64,000 bases of DNA from Chrysomallon squamiferum (Eukaryota; Mollusca; Gastropoda; Neomphalida; Peltospiridae): assembly GCA_012295275.1 (NCBI GenBank), contig CM022669.1:17503672-17567671 (forward strand). The letters are read 5' to 3'. This document shows, piece after piece, positions 15,662 through 27,600 of this stretch. The notes beneath the pieces are model-generated. The model saw only the letters and a program-made list of their open reading frames with translations. It searched no databases and was not told the origin of the DNA. Both the position numbers and the translations under genes were made by a program. Positions within the stretch are counted from its first letter, which is position 1, and the number at the start of each line of letters is the position of its first letter.

Positions 15662-16603
15662 TTAATAACATTGTTTAGGTAGAATTGTCGTTCTAAGTGT
15701 TGTGCTTCCAATTTTTAGAGTCTCTCTAATAAATTTTGAATGAGTTGTTCTATGACGGAAGACAAAAGGGAAAAAATCGTACAACTGACTACAAGGAACG
15801 GAAACAGTCTTTTGTTGTTTGATATTTTTATGCATGTAAGTCACGGTTACGCACTGGTTAACATTATAAAATGTAGTTACCAGTTTTTCTCTTCTACAAG
15901 GTACGGGGAAGTATCTGTTTTCAAAAAAACGTAACTGAATCGGATATATGATGTCCTTTGTGTACACAAACTTTTTCACGCAGCTATGGGAACCGAAAAT
16001 ATGAGTGGAATTTTCCTTGAAGAAAAATATGTCTATGAATGGAAATTTGTAGTTCTTCCGAACTCCTTCAGGAAGATCATTCATGTAAAACTTCCACGTG
16101 CTGTCATCTTCCGAATATACACGATATCCAGGGACGCTTCCAAAAATCCTTTTAAATTTGTCTAAATCTGATGTTACAACGACCACATCGATGTCGTCAT
16201 CCCACGGGGTAATTCCATGATGACGGTACGATCCTAAGAGAGATCCGTCCCACAAAAAGCAAGTCAAGTTAGCTTTGCGACAAGTCTCCATGAATTTATC
16301 AAAAGTAAGAAGCAACATCACTTGATCTTTCAGAGAGACTATGGGGAAGAACTCTCTGAGTTCTGTCTCGTTTATCAAGATTTCTTTGTTTGGAAGATAC
16401 CAAGAGCCCATTGTTTGATTATCTGTCGAGAAAGGAGTCTTTACATCATTTCCTCTTGGAGAATCGTTTCTCTGAGAATGACTGATACTGGGTTGGATAA
16501 CATTCAGGATATCAACATAGTTAACGTGTTGGAAATAGAGGTATCCAGTTAGATATAATAATACAGATATTCCACCAAATATGAATAAACTTGCTTTTCC
16601 CAT
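15662..16603 (-). CDS. LicD-3: LicD/fukutin-type type II membrane transferase
   Basis: An open exon of 313 residues beginning M-G-K-A-S-L-F-I-F-G-G. After the anchor, the stem (QPSISHSQRNDSPRGNDVK) is four residues shorter than in LicD-1 and closely matches LicD-8 and LicD-10. The catalytic region (D-G-S-L-L-G, P-W-D-D-D-I-D-V-V-V) and the C-terminal half follow LicD-1 and LicD-6. The stem and body therefore point to different relatives. A candidate 5' UTR intron is 16619-16897 (acceptor TATCAG, donor CAAG/GTAACA). A recurring upstream element lies at 17541-17559. Confidence 0.9.
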   Translation of the reverse strand: MGKASLFIFGGISVLLYLTGYLYFQHVNYVDILNVIQPSISHSQRNDSPRGNDVKTPFSTDNQTMGSWYLPNKEILINETELREFFPIVSLKDQVMLLLTFDKFMETCRKANLTCFLWDGSLLGSYRHHGITPWDDDIDVVVVTSDLDKFKRIFGSVPGYRVYSEDDSTWKFYMNDLPEGVRKNYKFPFIDIFFFKENSTHIFGSHSCVKKFVYTKDIIYPIQLRFFENRYFPVPCRREKLVTTFYNVNQCVTVTYMHKNIKQQKTVSVPCSQLYDFFPFVFRHRTTHSKFIRETLKIGSTTLRTTILPKQCY

Positions 16604-19600
16604 TTTTTTTTTGTAGTTCTGATACTTTGATATGAAATAAAACTGAAGATTCCTCGAATTATTGTGTGATAATAGAGAAACAGAAACAGGTATTCTCTCG
16701 AAGATAATTGTGAAATATGTGAAAATATCAGTTATTTCTGTCGCGGCTCTTATTGCGATACCTGGTCGATGTCCTGTGTGATATTTCTAAATATAGAGAA
16801 ATAAATACAAATAAATTAGTCAATCAAACAAGCACATGTATATTTTAAAATAAGAATAAAAGTAAGTAAATTCCGTAAACGCTCAAACCTGTGTTACCTT
16901 GATTATAACCTTTCCTCCACTGACATAGATAAAATATAAGACTGTTCAATAATGATTGGATAGAGCTTACCCGAAACAGCCAATCGTTAGGTAAATATGG
17001 TTAGCTTGATAATCTAATAACGCCAGGTTATTTTATTTATAAATCTTCAGATTTTTTTACCAGCAGATGGTATAATGTAAAACAATCGACCTATTTAGCC
17101 GCTTTCAGAGCAGTACATATTTTCATTTATTTAATTTCCACATATTTATGATTAAAATTGAATAAACAGTTCTGGTAACAGTACACAAGAAAACCTCTTT
17201 TTTTATAAGTGAGCATTTTACATTACATTATATTACCATCAGTAAGGTTTTTCAATAAAAAGTGAATGATGTCTTAAATCAGATATTCAAAAAATCAGTT
17301 ACGTTTTGAAATCAGAATGAATTGCTTTAAAAGTATATATAATGTTTGGATTTCTAATTTTATTTAAAGTTTCAGTTACAGTGACCTAACTTCTTAAGCT
17401 AAATTGTAAAAATAAAATTTCTTCTTGAATATTTACGCTCTTTGATGAGACACTGAAATATCTATCTTCAAGTGAAGTCATGGAATTACTGACTGCAGTC
17501 TATTAAACTGGTACAGATCAGAAATATGGATCGACTTGATTCTGGTATTAAAAACACGGCCAACCACCCGGTATTTGTTTTAAAATACGAAACAGTTTAA
17601 ATTAAAAAAGTTCAATACAGTAAAACATGATAGACATTCGAAACAGCAAGCAGAATACGGTATGTATTTGATCAATACGTGTATTTAATTTTTAATTTTT
17701 AATATTTATATATTTATTTATTTATTTGTTATTATTATTATTTCATATTTTTACTCAAACATTAACTCGGACTGTATGCTTTTCACGTACGTTTGGTAAA
17801 TAGTTATTACACATGAAATGTTATCTTGTAAAATTAAAGCTCTGATTTGCCATTTGTGTGAAAAATCCCAGCTCTTGAGATATTTATATAAGTAGTATTA
17901 TATATGTATGTATGTGTGTATCTTTATGTATGTATCTACGTGGGTATGGATATAGGTGTGTATGTGCGGATATATAAGAAAATGTGTTGTATGTAAATGG
18001 TGTTATGGTTAATATTGTTACAGTTTACAATGTTTAGGGGAACCGGAATAAGGGATATAGTATTATATGACGTCACGAGAGCATGCGTTAGTTTTTGTTC
18101 GTAGCCATTTTTGAAACGAAAACAATTGTTTGGAAACTGAAATGAACTTTATGTTTTAATATTAAAACATAACAGTATGAATGTACGTGTGTATGAGTGC
18201 ATGTCAGTATGGGTGCTTCTCGGTATTGGTGAGTGTATAGTTACATCGGTTCAAAATAGCTGATCATCTCGTAATGTTGACATGTTTATAGAGGACTGTC
18301 AGTATGATAATCCAGTCCTCTACAAACAGTTTTGATCGAAACACTTCACAGAGTTTTAATCTTCAAATGAAAACTATTCTAGTAATATTTTAGGAATGTG
18401 ATTTTCTAACCTTTAGGCATAGACAATACATACTTAAAGTCTGAAAATTAATCATCAAATTAAGTATTTATTAAAATAGAGTCTCATTTCTCACGAAACC
18501 TGAGAAAATACAATTTCCTCTTGAAGATTTGCCCTCTTAGATGATTTTGTTGTTTATAACAAGTCATACTACTAATATACTGACACTTAGCCTTTCAGTG
18601 TGAATCAGTTTCGATCGGCACAATCTGTGATCTTCGCATTTATTTCTTATCGCTGATGCGTAATGCTACATACATTCAGTAGCGTGGTATTGTGTCTACG
18701 AATGGTCATATGAAAAACAACAACTATTCATATATTTTCCCTTTTTAAATTTATTTTTACAATATTTTACCGATAAACTCAGAGTACATGTAATATCTAA
18801 AAATGATAATAAACGATTAAAATACAAAATTAAAACTAAGATTACAGAGTCATCATTAAGACATTCACCGATTCACATCAGTCAGTGCTAAACGATTTTT
18901 CTTCCTCTTCTTTTTACATAAACATTAATTGTAACAAATACAAAATTTGTCTATTTCCAGAAATAAAGGAATATTTTATTCACCAAAACGATTTGTTAAA
19001 TTAAGTATTACATATTCTTAGAAGAACGAAATAGAAAATACGCGATTGTCTCTTTTTTCCATTACCAGCAATGTTTCTGTTCATGAACCTTCCATTAGAC
19101 AGGAAATCTCAGAAACAAAGACTGTCTTAGACCTTAGGACGCCCGAGGTACCTCAAGTTCAGGGTGCCAACAACATTGAAATTAAATTACGTGACAAATA
19201 AGAACAAATGAAAGAATGAACTAAATAAATTTAAATTAGGTTCCGAAGAAGACGTCTGGTTGTATTTTTCTCTATTTTAATAACCCTGTAACAAAAGCCA
19301 TAATGAAATAAATTACAGGTAAGGTAGAAAGTTTGGTGGTGACTTTATTTCTTTAAATAGAGCACATCATGTGGAGTTTTTCTCTTCTAGATATACTTAT
19401 GTATAACATACAGTAAATGTCGTTGTATTCATATTAAATAACAGCCGAAACAGAACAATATTTCTATTTTCTCATGCCTTCACTCTAATGACTAATTCTT
19501 TTAAATAATGACAGTATTTTTATAATTAATTATTTTATTTATAAAGAAGCTAAGGTCCCTTCTTGCAAGGGAAATTACAGCAAATTCCATATTTTATTGC

Positions 19601-19679
19601 AATGATCTCTTTTGAAAATTATTGTTCTATCGGTTTCAGCACTTGACTGGATCATCGACTTTTCCATCTTAAGAAACAA
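16604..19679. other. Spacer LicD-3/LicD-4
   Basis: Holds the LicD-3 5' flank up to about 17700 and the LicD-4 3' flank. The 3' flank exists in four copies in the window (about 17720, 23870, 35390 and 45395 onward). An insertion of about 200 bp at 17973-18172 is present in the first two copies and absent from the other two. No gene seen. Confidence 0.7.
19593..19598 (-). terminator. Candidate polyadenylation signal of LicD-4
   Basis: AATAAA on the minus strand, about 80 nt past the LicD-4 stop, within a GCAATAAAAT context that is also conserved after LicD-5 (25683-25688) and LicD-11 (46858-46863). Confidence 0.5.
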
Positions 19680-20633
19680 CTAATAGCATTGTTTAGGGAG
19701 AGAAATTGTTCTCAGTGTTGTGTTTCCAATTTTCAGACTTTCACTAATGTATCCTGATCGAGCTTCGTTCTCACGGAACACAAAAGGGAAGAAATCGTAC
19801 AACTGGCTACAATCAACGGTAACACTCTTTTGTCCTCTGTTCACTTTAGGCAGATAAAACATGGTTATACACTCGTTTATTTTATAATCCATATTTAGCA
19901 ATTTCTCTCTTCTACAAGGTACGGGGGCATATCGGTTTTCAAAAAGACGTAGTTGAAGCGGGTATATGATATCCTTTGTGAACACATACTTTTTTACGCA
20001 TCTATGGGAACCGAAAATATGAGTGGAATTTTCTTTGAAGAAAAATATATCTATGTAGGGAAATTTATAACTGTATCCTACTCCAGCAGGCAGATCCTCC
20101 ATGTAAAACTTCCATGTGGTGTCATGTTTCGAATAAACACGATATCCAGGGACGCTTCCAAAAATCCTTTTTATTTTGTCCAAATCTGATGTTACGATGA
20201 CGACATCGAGGTCGCCATCCCAGGGGATAATTCCATGATGACGGTAAGATCCTAAGATAGATCCGGCCCACAAGAAACAAGTGAGGTTAGCTTTGCGACA
20301 AGTCTCCATGAATTTGTCAAAAGTCAGAACCATCAGTACCTGGTCCTTTGGTGAGAGTATAGGGAAGAACTGTCTAAGTAAAGTATTGTTCATCAAGCGG
20401 TCTTTACTAGGAAGATACCAAGCGCCCATTATTTGCTGATCTTTTGCAAACGGAAACTTTACATAATTTCCCTTCTTCTCAACCGTATTAGATTTTTTTA
20501 TCTCAGAATGGCTGGAATGTTGCTGGATGACACTAACGATGTCAGCAGGCTTTTTGTGCTGGAAATAAAGGTATCCAATTAAGTATAACAATAGGACAAT
20601 TCCACCAATTATAAAATAATTTTCTTTTCTCAT
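19680..20633 (-). CDS. LicD-4: LicD-type transferase with WDGD variant motif
   Basis: An open exon of 317 residues. Anchor at about residues 6-24, stem with H-S-E-I-K-K-S-N-T-V-E-K-K. The signature reads W-A-G-S-I-L-G-S-Y-R-H-H-G and P-W-D-G-D-L-D, so the middle acidic residue of the usual DDD is Gly. The DxD that follows is kept, and human FKRP carries Tyr at what I take to be the same position, so activity need not be lost. The C-terminal part (L-L-N-M-D-Y-K-I-N-E-C-I-T-M, R-G-Q-K-S-V-T-V) defines a subgroup with LicD-5. A good candidate 5' UTR intron is 20654-21144 (acceptor CACTTAAG, donor AAAAG/GTAAGT), with the upstream element at 21290-21310. Confidence 0.9.
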   Translation of the reverse strand: MRKENYFIIGGIVLLLYLIGYLYFQHKKPADIVSVIQQHSSHSEIKKSNTVEKKGNYVKFPFAKDQQIMGAWYLPSKDRLMNNTLLRQFFPILSPKDQVLMVLTFDKFMETCRKANLTCFLWAGSILGSYRHHGIIPWDGDLDVVIVTSDLDKIKRIFGSVPGYRVYSKHDTTWKFYMEDLPAGVGYSYKFPYIDIFFFKENSTHIFGSHRCVKKYVFTKDIIYPLQLRLFENRYAPVPCRREKLLNMDYKINECITMFYLPKVNRGQKSVTVDCSQLYDFFPFVFRENEARSGYISESLKIGNTTLRTISLPKQCY

Positions 20634-21786
20634 TTTCGCTGTTCCTTATATTTCTTAAGTGAAAACTTTGTTGAAATTACTGTTTGTTTGCCTAATTATT
20701 GTGAAACAGTCTTGGATGGAGTAATAGAACAAGTATTCTCTTCACAGTTTCTGCAGTTTCCATTGTTGGGATATGATGCATAAATTCATCGACTCTAGAC
20801 ATTAAATAAATAAATATTCAGTCAGCTAGTTATGATTTGGAAAGTTTTAAATTATGTTTATTACCATAACGATTAAAATATTAGTACATGTAAGATGACT
20901 ATGTGGAAAATCAGAAGTGTAAAATAAAAAAATACTTTTTTTTTTAAAGTTAGACTGTGTTAAGTTAACAACAAAAATCGATTAACTATAAAATATTAAT
21001 TGTGCTCTAAATAAGATTCGTTCAAATAACTATAACCTTTCGATATGAGAATGATTTATTTTCGTATGTATATATAGTTATATTTTCAAATTTTTAATTT
21101 GTTTTAATTAGAATTATTCCATCTTAATTACAATCAGCACTTACCTTTTAGAAGTAAAGTCTAGAAATACGATTTGTTCTTGAAAACGTACGCAATTTGA
21201 CACGTCTGTGATAGTTTTCTCGTACTGATACTACAAATGAAGCTACGTCTGTGTTGAACTGTTACAGATCACAACTTTGTTACCTCTGTACTGTGATATT
21301 AAGAACAGCGCCAGTCCGTATGCCGGCTGTTTTGAACGTATTATTACGCAATATTTCAAGAAACCATAAACCTAAATATTTGAAAAGGTGTCCAACATAT
21401 GTTGTACATTTCATCAATACTGAAGAATGTCACATGATGTAACTAATAATCATCTGTAACAATAGGATTGAGTTTTCCGATTATAATCACAATGAACATC
21501 AAGAATAGAAAAGGAACAGTATCGGTATATAAAAATGTAGATTAACGAGACTACGTTAAATAAGAAACACAATAGGCTTTTCAATGACATTCAACTGAAA
21601 ACGAAAAATTTAAAGATTTTTTTTTTTAATGTCTGTTTCAGAATGTACTTTCAATTCGTGGATTCTCTGTTCTTATTAACTTTGTTCAGTCACCTAGTAT
21701 TTAATGCCAGATACATTAAAACATTCAGACTTGAGTTATTGTATTTGAGAAGGTTCACGCATGTTTATATGAAAAGAAATACTGAA

Positions 21787-21790
<4 letters not shown>

Positions 21791-21825
<35 letters not shown>

Positions 21826-21844
21826 TTTTTTTTTTTTTTTTTTT
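21791..21844. repeat. (ATT)n plus poly-T tract
   Basis: ATT repeats run into about 20 T. The corresponding place upstream of LicD-11 (49023-49085) has a similar but interrupted tract. Confidence 0.95.
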
Positions 21845-22319
21845 ATATTTATTATGCACATTTGCAGATACTCACATATCCGATAGCGTGGAGTCGGATC
21901 GACTTTTTTGTTCCTCAGCCCGTTATCGTCAATCGATACGTTTTACTTGTAAAATTTTATATTATTTAATACAATGATTGACCAATTAAAAGAAGGAGTA
22001 AGAAATCAGAAAATACTAGATTGCAGATTGATGATTAAGACATATACCGATTGACATTAACCAGTACTTCATATATAAAACATTACGGAAACAAATGACA
22101 AATGACTATATTTGCGAAAGAAAAGAAATCTTTTATTTAGAAAAACATACACAAAGCATTTTATTAACCTACGTCGTGCATGAATTACTACATCGGGAGT
22201 GAATTTGCATTAACCTTCCCTTAACACGAATTCACATAAGATGGCTTTTGATAACTAACCGATTTGTACTGCTTTGACGAACTAACAACTGAAAACAAAA
22301 TAAAACCAAAAACCACTTA

Positions 22320-22506
22320 TATATCCATCTTCATGTGAAGTCACGTCATGGAACTGCTGACTACAGTCTATTAAACTGTTAGAAATCGGGAATATGACTC
22401 GATTTGATTCTGATACTAAAAACACAACCAAGCTAATATTTGTAATTTAGATAAAAGAAAGAGTTATAAATGTTCGAAACAGCGATCAGCGTATGCTATG
22501 TATTAC

Positions 22507-22538
<32 letters not shown>

Positions 22539-22990
22539 ATGATTAAGTATGTATATGTTTCACTGTGTACATGTATGTATGTACTTACACATGTAGTTTA
22601 CGATTTTGAATATTCTGTCTGATGTACGTCTGATTAGACTCTGCACGTAGACGATATTCAGGAACGTACTGGCGTAGGAGGACAAAGTCCAATGACGACG
22701 TCAGAAATATCGTCAGATGCCGCTGATGAAACTCCGTATGTATGGCATCCTTTCGCCCGCACTCCGAAGGCGCAGGAATATATGCAGTCCCAATTAGGAC
22801 TATATTTCAGAACCAATTAAACGTAATTAAAAAGTACAATTAGAAAATACAAAACTGCAGGTAGATCATTGAAACATTCATCGTTTTTCACATCTACTAA
22901 TTGAACTCATTCCGTCATGGTCTTCCTGTTTTTACACTACACTACTTCATACAAAACAAATAAGAAATTACTATATTTCCAGTTATATTA
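22320..22990. repeat. Shared spacer block, copy 1 of 3
   Basis: Nearly the same as 28360-29045 and 41340-42035, including GATGTACGTCTGATTAGACT and a GC-richer core with CGCCCGCACTCCGAAGGCGC. Here it ends abruptly at ATTTCCAGTTATATTATA, where the LicD-5 duplication block begins. Confidence 0.85.
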
Positions 22991-22994
22991 TATA

Positions 22995-25900
22995 GGTAAA
23001 TTCCGTAAACGTCTCAACCTGTGTTACCTTGATTATAACCTTTCCTCCACTGACATAGATAAAATATAAGACTGTTCAATAATGATTGGATAGAGCTTAC
23101 CCGAAACAGCCAATCGTTATGTAAATATGGTTAGCTTGATAATCTAATAACGCCAGGTTATTTTATCTATAAATCTTCAGATTTATAACAGCAGATGGTA
23201 TAATGTAAAACAATCGAGCTTTTTAGCCGCTTTCAGAGCAGTACATATTTTCATTTATTTAATTTCCACATATTTATGATTAAAGTTGAATAAACAATTC
23301 TGGTACCAGTACACAAGAAAACCTCTTTTTCATAAGTGAGCATTTTACATTACATTATATTACCATCAGTAACGTTTTTCAATAAAAAGTGAATTATGTC
23401 TTAAATCAGATATTCAAAAAATCAATTACGTTTTGAAATCAGAATGAATTGCTTTAAAAGTATATATAATTTTTGGATTTCTAATGTTATTTAAAGTTTC
23501 AGTTACAGTGACCTAACTTCTTAAGCTAAATTGTAAAAATAATATTTCTTGTTGACTATTTATGCTCTTTGATGAGACACTGAAACATCCATCTTCAAGT
23601 GAAGTCATGGAATTACTGACTGCAATCTATTAAACTGCTACAGATCAGAAATATGGATCGATTTGATTCTGGTATTAAAAACCACCCGGTATTTGTTTTA
23701 AAATACAAAACTTAATTTTGATAAAAAAAAAAGAGTTCAATACAGTAAAAAGCGATAGACATTCGAAAGACCGAGCAGAATGTGGTATGTATTTGATCAA
23801 TACGTGTATTTAATTATAAATTTTTATTTATTTATTTATTTATTTATCTATTTATTTATTATTATTATTTCATATTTTTACTCAAACATTAACTCGGACT
23901 GTATGCTTTTCACGTACGTTTGGTAAATAGTTATTACACATGAAATGTTATCTTGTAAAATTAAAGCTCTGATTTGTCATTTGTGTGAAAAATCCCAACT
24001 CTTGAGATATTTATATAAGTAGTATTATATATGTATGTATGTATCTACGTAGGTATGGATATAGGTGTGTATGTGCGGATATATATGATATGTGTTGTAT
24101 GTACATGGTGTTATGGTTAATATTGTTACAGTTTACAATGTTTAGGGGAACCGCAATAAGGGATATAGTAGTATATGACGTCACGAGAGCATGCGTTAGT
24201 TTTTGTTCGTAGCCATTTTTGAAACGAAATAAATTGTTTGGAAACTGAAATGAACTTTATGTTTTAATGTTAAAACATAATAGTATGAATGTACGTGTGT
24301 ATGAGTGCATGTCAGTATGGGTGCTTCTCGGTATTGGTGAGTGTGTATTCAAAATAGTTGATCCACTCGTAATGTTGACATGTTTATAGAGGACTGTCAG
24401 TATGATAATCCAGTTCTCTACAAACAGTCTTGATCGAAACACTTCACAGAGTTTTAATCTTCAAATGAAAACTATTCTAGTAATATTTTAGGAATGTGAT
24501 TTTCTAACCTTTAGGCATAGACAATACATATTTAATGTCTGAAAATGAATCATCAAATTAAGTATTTATTAAAATAACGTCCCATTTCTCACGAAACCTG
24601 AGAAAATACAATTTCCTCTTGAAGATTTGCCCTCTTAGATGATTTTGTTGTTTATAAAAAGTCATACTACTAATATACTGACACTTAGCCTTTCAGTGTG
24701 AATCAGTTTCGATCGGCACAATCTGTGATCTTCGCATTTATTTCTTATCGCTGATGCGTAATGCTAGATACATTCAGTAGCGTTGTATTGTGTCTACGAA
24801 TGGTCATATCAAAAACAACAACTATTCATATATTTTCCCTTTTTAAATTTATTTTTACAATATTTTACCGATAAACTCAGAGTACATGTAATATCTAAAA
24901 ATGATAATAAACGATTAAAATACAAAATTAAAACTAAGATTACAGAGTCATCATTAAGACATTCACATCAGTCAGTGCTGAACGATTTTTCTTCCTCTTC
25001 TTTTTACATAAACATTAATTGTAACAAATACCAAATTTGTCTATTTCCAGAAATAAAGGAATATTTTATTCACCAAAACGATTTGTTAAATTAAGTATTA
25101 CATATTCTTAGAAGAACGAAATAGAAAATACGCGATTGTCTTTTTTTTCCATTACCAGCAATATTTCTGTTCATGAACCTTCCATTAGACAGGAAATCAC
25201 AGAAACAAAGACTCTCTTAGACCTTAGGACGTCCGAGGTACCTCAAGTTCAGGGTGCCAACAACATAGAAATTAAATTACGTGACAAATAAGAACAAATG
25301 AAAGAATGAACTAAATAAATTAAAATTATGTTCCGAAGAAGACGTCTGGTTGTATTTTTCTCTATTTTAATAACCCTGTAACAAAAGCCATAATGAAATA
25401 AATTACAGGTAAGGTAGAAAGTTTGGTGATGACTTTATTTCTTTAAATAGTGCACATCATGTGGAGTTTTTCTCTTCTAGATATACTTATGTATAACATA
25501 CAGTAAATGTCGTTGTATTCATATTAAATAACAGCCGAAACAGAACAATCTTTCTATTTTCTCATGCCTTCACTCTAATGACTAATTCTTTTTAATAATG
25601 ACAATATTTTTATAATTATTCATTTTAGTTATAAAGAAGCTAAGGTCCCTTCTTGCAAGGGAAGTTACAGCAAATTCCATATTTTATTGCAATGATCTCT
25701 TTTGAAAATTATTGTTCTATCGGTTTCAGCACTTGACTGGATCATCGACTTTTCCATCTTAAGAAACAACTAATAGCATTGTTTAGGGAGAGAAATTGTT
25801 CTCAGTGTTGTGTTTCCAATTTTCAGACTTTCACTAATGTATCCTAATCGAGCTTCGTTCTCACGGAATACAAAAGGGAAGAAATCGTACAACTGGCTAC

Positions 25901-27600
25901 AATCAACGGTAACACTTTTTTGTCCTCTGTTCACTTTAGGCAGATAAAACATGGTTATACACTCGTTTATTTTATAATCCATATTTAGCAATTTCTCTCT
26001 TCTACAAGGTACGGGGGCATATCGGTTTTCAAAAAGACGTAGTTGAAGCGGGTATATGATATCCTTTGTGAACACATACTTTTTTACGCATTTATGGGAA
26101 CCGAAAATATGAGTGGAATTTTCTTTGAAGAAAAATATATCTATGTAGGGAAATTTATAACTGTATTCTACTCCAGCAGGCAGATCTTCCATGTAAAACT
26201 TCCATGTGGTGTCATGTTCCGAATAAACACGATATCCAGGGACGCTTCCAAAAATCCATTTTATTTTGTCCAAATCTGATGTTACGATGACGACATCGAG
26301 GTCGCCATCCCAGGGGATAATTCCATGATGTCTGTAAGATCCTAAGATAGATCCGGCCCACAAGAAACAAGTGAGGTTAGCTTTGCGACAAGTCTCCATG
26401 AATTTGTCAAAAGTCAGAACCATCAGTACTTGGTCCTTTGGTGAGAGTATAGGGAAGAACTTTCTGAGTAAAGTATTGTTCATCAAGCGGTCTTTATTAG
26501 GAAGATACCAAGCGCCCATTATTTGCTGATCTTTCGCAAACGGAAACTTTACATAATTTCCCTTCTTCTCAACCGTATTAGATTTTTTTATCTCAGAATG
26601 GCTGGAATGTTGCTGGATGACACTAACGATGTCAGCAGACTTTTTGTTCTGGTAATAAAGGTATCCAATTAAGTGCGAGAATACGAAAATTCCACCAATT
26701 ATGAAATATTTAACTTTTGTCATTTTCATAGTTTCTTATATCTTAACTGAACTTTTTTGTTTGACTAATTATTGTGAAACAGTCTTGGATGGAGTAATAG
26801 AAACAAATATTCTCTTCACAGTTTCTGCAGTTTCCGTTACTGGGATATGATGCATGAATTCATCGACTCTAGATATTAAATAAATAAATATTCAGTCAGC
26901 TAGTTATGATTTGGAAAGTTTTAAATTATGTTTATTACCATAACGATTAAAATATTAGTACATGTAAGATGACTATGTGGAAAATCAGAAGTTTAAAATA
27001 GAAAAATAATTTTTTATAAGTTAGACTGTGTTAAGTTAACAGCAAAAATCGATTTTCATTAAAATATCAATTTTGCTGTAAATAAGATTCGTTCAGATAT
27101 CTATAGCCTTTCGATATGAGAATGATTTATTTTCGAACGTATATATAGTTATATTTTCAAATTTTTAATGTCTTTTAATTAGAATTAGTACATCTTAATT
27201 ACAGTACCACGTACCTTTTAGAAGTAAATTCTAGAAATACGATTAGTTCTTGAAAACGTACGCACTTTGACGCGTCTGTGATAGTTTTCTCGTACTGATA
27301 CTACAAATGAAGCCACGTCTGTGTTGAACTGTTACAGATCACAACTTTGTTACCTCTGTACTGTGATATTAAGAACAGCGCCAGTCCGTATGCCCGCTGT
27401 TTTGAAATTATTACCTTGAATACGCAAAATTTAGTTTACTTCAGCGAATTTCAAGAGACCACAAGGTTATGTATTTGAAAGGGCTTTCAATATATGTTGT
27501 GCATTTCATCAATACTGAACAATTTTACATAATGTATTTTAGTAATCATCTATAACATTAGGTATAGTATATCGATAATAATTACACTGAATATCAAGAT
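22995..27600. repeat. Segmental duplication copy B (holds LicD-5)
   Basis: Partner of 16862-21500. It begins at a junction in the middle of otherwise shared flank sequence and carries the LicD-5 gene and both flanks. Similarity to copy A fades near 27600. Confidence 0.85.
25770..26729 (-). CDS. LicD-5: LicD-type transferase with WDGD variant motif
   Basis: Open for 319 residues from the first ATG. The third residue is also Met (26723) and aligns with the starts of the other copies, so the ancestral start gives 317 residues. Catalytic and C-terminal parts are almost identical to LicD-4 (W-A-G-S-I-L-G; P-W-D-G-D-L-D), while the first 30 residues carry about half of all differences. One odd change is K-I-K-W-I-F-G where all others read K-R-I-F-G. 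A candidate 5' UTR intron is 26747-27214 (acceptor AGTTCAG, donor AAAAG/GTACGT); the upstream element is at 27361-27380. Confidence 0.9.
   Translation of the reverse strand: MKMTKVKYFIIGGIFVFSHLIGYLYYQNKKSADIVSVIQQHSSHSEIKKSNTVEKKGNYVKFPFAKDQQIMGAWYLPNKDRLMNNTLLRKFFPILSPKDQVLMVLTFDKFMETCRKANLTCFLWAGSILGSYRHHGIIPWDGDLDVVIVTSDLDKIKWIFGSVPGYRVYSEHDTTWKFYMEDLPAGVEYSYKFPYIDIFFFKENSTHIFGSHKCVKKYVFTKDIIYPLQLRLFENRYAPVPCRREKLLNMDYKINECITMFYLPKVNRGQKSVTVDCSQLYDFFPFVFRENEARLGYISESLKIGNTTLRTISLPKQCY

Larger units (their letters stand above)
16862..21500. repeat. Segmental duplication copy A (holds LicD-4)
   Basis: Aligns by eye, nearly continuously, with 22995-27600, an offset of about 6.1 kb that includes LicD-4/LicD-5 and both flanks. 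Differences are scattered substitutions and small indels. Confidence 0.85.
20634..25769. other. Spacer LicD-4/LicD-5
   Basis: About 20634-22260 is the LicD-4 5' flank, which also aligns with the LicD-11 5' flank (47870-49950). About 22320-22990 is a block also found at 28360-29045 and 41340-42035. At about 22995 the sequence jumps to a copy of the LicD-3 upstream region, the start of duplication copy B. The rest is the LicD-5 3' flank. No gene was recognised. Confidence 0.7.

Noticed and set aside
20190-20220. Calling LicD-4 and LicD-5 catalytically dead because of WDGD
   Set aside because: The altered residue is the middle one; the following DxD is intact, and a non-acidic residue is tolerated there in FKRP. 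Both frames are otherwise well kept.
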